From the NCBI GenBank assembly GCA_002483425.1, contig DLHW01000046.1:25929-33985 (forward strand): a stretch of 8,057 bases of DNA, read 5' to 3'. A model generated the notes under the pieces. It was not told the DNA's origin and did no database searches. It saw only the letters and a program-made list of their open reading frames with translations. Numbering within the stretch: the stretch's first letter is position 1; each line of letters starts with the position of its first letter. The stretch is from Methylococcaceae bacterium UBA7658 (lineage in GTDB: Bacteria; Pseudomonadota; Gammaproteobacteria; Methylococcales; Methylomonadaceae). Positions 6,803 to 8,057 of the stretch are shown here, piece after piece. Position numbers and translations under genes: made by a program.

Positions 6803-6832
6803 ATTAGAAAAGACGATGTTTATAATCACCAA
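6803..6832 (-). promoter_or_regulatory. Weak candidate sigma-70 promoter for the RloC-like gene
   Basis: Within the 229-nt AT-rich spacer 6698-6926, the - strand carries TTGGTG (6832-6827; 3 of 6 consensus matches), an 18-nt gap and TCTAAT (6808-6803; 5 of 6). A start about 100 nt upstream of the GTG would leave a moderately long leader. The spacer is so AT-rich that other -10-like hexamers occur, so the exact site is a guess; that the spacer holds a promoter is more likely than this particular one. Confidence 0.25.
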
Positions 6833-6926
6833 AAATAATTTTTTAAACTCCATAAATTCAATAGAGTATGATTTTTTATAGTTACCGTTTATTGGATTCG
6901 TTCATTATTAGAATCATCAAATTGAT

Positions 6927-8057
6927 TCATAAGTACACAATATTCACCTGCTTGCCAAAAACAGTTTCAACCGTTGGAATCAGGTGATCGTGATGGCTAA
7001 GGAAAATCACTTGTGTTTGTTCGGATAATGCTCTTAAAGCTTCAAATCCTGCTTTTGATCGTTCATCATCATAGTTAATAAATAAATCATCTGCGATGAA
7101 GGGCAAAGGCATTGTTTGGTCTAAATGCATTTCCAATGCGGCTAATCGTAGCGCTAAATAAAGTTGGTCGCGTGTACCGTCGCTCAATCCTGAAATTCCG
7201 ACGAGCTTTCCATCGGAACGTTGCCCTTCCAAATCCATCGGCTCTCGTTCGTAATCAACAATCAGCTTTTGAAAAGAACCTGAAGTTAATATTGAAAATA
7301 TCGTGCTGGCCCGAGCTAACAAAGGCCCCTGTTTTTCTTCACGATAACGATCAATAGCCCAGCGGAGCAATCGTTGGGCGGTGAATACTTTAACGAATCT
7401 TTCTGCAACATCCGACATTGCGGAAAGTGCTTCCTGCCTTTGCGCTTCTGCCTGGGTTGCTGCATCAGAACCACCTATATCAGACAAAATCTTTGCTGCA
7501 GTTGAGAGTTGAGCCGAAAGCTCTGTTTGTTTATTAACCGTTTCCGAAAGCTGAATATTGATAGTTTCAAGTTCAGATACAAGTTGAACCAAGTCTGCAG
7601 CATCTATTTCTGCTTCGATTTGTTGCCGAGTTAGGCCATCGCCGCCATTAAGAAGATTGATATTAGTTGCAGCCACCTCTCCATTTAGGCGCCGATACTC
7701 ATCAGACCGCTTGATGGCGCCAGCTAACAATTCATTAGAATCAACACCTGCTATATCTAATAAGCGTTTTAAACTGGCCGTTGCCGTTTTAATTGATTCC
7801 TTAGCTTCAGAAAGCTGTATAGCAGCTTTGCGTAAGTTCTCGTTTAATCGGCGGCTTTCTGCATAAGAATCGCTAGCTTCAGATAATCTACTTGCCAATC
7901 CTTGCGCTATTTGCTCAGATGATTGACTTTTAAGGTCTGGCGCTATTATTAGAGCAAGTCGATTAGCTTCGATAGAAAATTCTTTTAAGTCAGCGTTCAT
8001 GGCATCAATTCGCTCAACCTGAATTTGCCGAATCTTCTTTAACTTTTCTTCAATTAG
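6927..8057 (-). CDS. YhaN-like SMC/Rad50-type AAA ATPase, C-terminal part (5' end outside window)
   Basis: The frame is open from the right window edge (8057) through 376 codons to a TGA; the ATG at 8000 is an internal Met, since 19 sense codons lie before it in frame. About the first 240 visible residues are heptad-like, Glu/Lys/Ala/Leu-rich coiled coil. The C-terminal head follows: ABC signature segment GLSDGTRDQLYLALRLAALE (7190-7131), Walker B LPFIADDLFINYDDER (about 7106-7059), and H-loop FLSHHDHLI (about 7004-6978). These match the C-terminal head of YhaN-type ATPases (usually above 1000 residues), whose Walker A is at the N-terminus and so lies outside the window. Such proteins often pair with a YhaO/SbcD-like exonuclease, which would be expected upstream on the - strand. 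It is in tandem with the RloC-like gene, but the spacing argues against tight co-translation. Role in DNA end processing or defence is inferred. Confidence 0.85.
   Translation of the reverse strand, partial: LIEEKLKKIRQIQVERIDAMNADLKEFSIEANRLALIIAPDLKSQSSEQIAQGLASRLSEASDSYAESRRLNENLRKAAIQLSEAKESIKTATASLKRLLDIAGVDSNELLAGAIKRSDEYRRLNGEVAATNINLLNGGDGLTRQQIEAEIDAADLVQLVSELETINIQLSETVNKQTELSAQLSTAAKILSDIGGSDAATQAEAQRQEALSAMSDVAERFVKVFTAQRLLRWAIDRYREEKQGPLLARASTIFSILTSGSFQKLIVDYEREPMDLEGQRSDGKLVGISGLSDGTRDQLYLALRLAALEMHLDQTMPLPFIADDLFINYDDERSKAGFEALRALSEQTQVIFLSHHDHLIPTVETVFGKQVNIVYL

Noticed and set aside
6821..6826. Perfect TATAAT on the + strand
   Set aside because: No acceptable -35 lies at the right distance and there is no + strand gene downstream; it is expected in AT-rich DNA.
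6911..6928. Inverted repeat GAATCA/TGATTC overlapping the stop of the YhaN-like gene
   Set aside because: Only a 6-bp, AT-rich stem and no T-run follows on the - strand, so it is not convincing as a terminator.
7998..8000. ATG at 8000 as the start of the YhaN-like gene
   Set aside because: The frame is open to the window edge with coiled-coil codons before the ATG, and the Walker A half is missing, so this Met is internal.

Overview
The window is a slice of a chromosomal defence island from a bacterium, most likely a proteobacterium of moderate GC content. That guess rests on protein style and codon use (the YhcG/DUF1016 nuclease and the YhaN-type ATPase look proteobacterial); no rRNA or tRNA is present to fix the taxon.

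Left half, + strand (1-3995): four tightly packed genes that read as one operon. They are the 3' end of a type I DNA methyltransferase subunit (hsdM), a YhcG/DUF1016 PD-(D/E)XK nuclease-like gene, a type I specificity subunit (hsdS), and a TIR-domain protein with a conserved-looking C-terminal domain. The first three are joined by ATGA stop/start overlaps. The TIR gene begins 13 nt after hsdS stops, so it is very likely co-transcribed with the modification genes. No hsdR is visible; it should lie to the left of the window or elsewhere.

Right half, - strand (8057-4088): two SMC/Rad50-like ATPases reading towards the hsd operon. The distal one (4088-6697) resembles RloC. It has a Walker A, a CPLC zinc-hook-like motif inside a long helical region, a signature motif, a Walker B and an H-loop. 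It then has a C-terminal domain with an Arg-x3-Glu pair and a later His, which could be the PrrC/RloC anticodon-nuclease triad. Its TAG stop is followed in frame by 24 more sense codons and a second TAG, a possible truncated or read-through tail. The other ATPase (6927 to beyond 8057) is the C-terminal part of a YhaN-like protein. A 229-nt AT-rich spacer separates the two and probably carries the promoter of the RloC-like gene.

How it may work: hsdM, hsdS and an unseen hsdR restrict unmodified DNA. The TIR protein (predicted NAD-consuming effector) and the RloC-like protein (predicted tRNA nuclease) would be second-line abortive responses if restriction is overcome, as known for PrrC next to EcoprrI. 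The most unusual DNA-level signals are two 25-nt perfect hairpins, with the same 13-nt core but different self-complementary flanks, placed exactly 36 nt apart and in frame inside the DUF1016 gene. A second is an ungapped internal duplication of the two target-recognition domains of HsdS, which predicts a symmetric DNA target.
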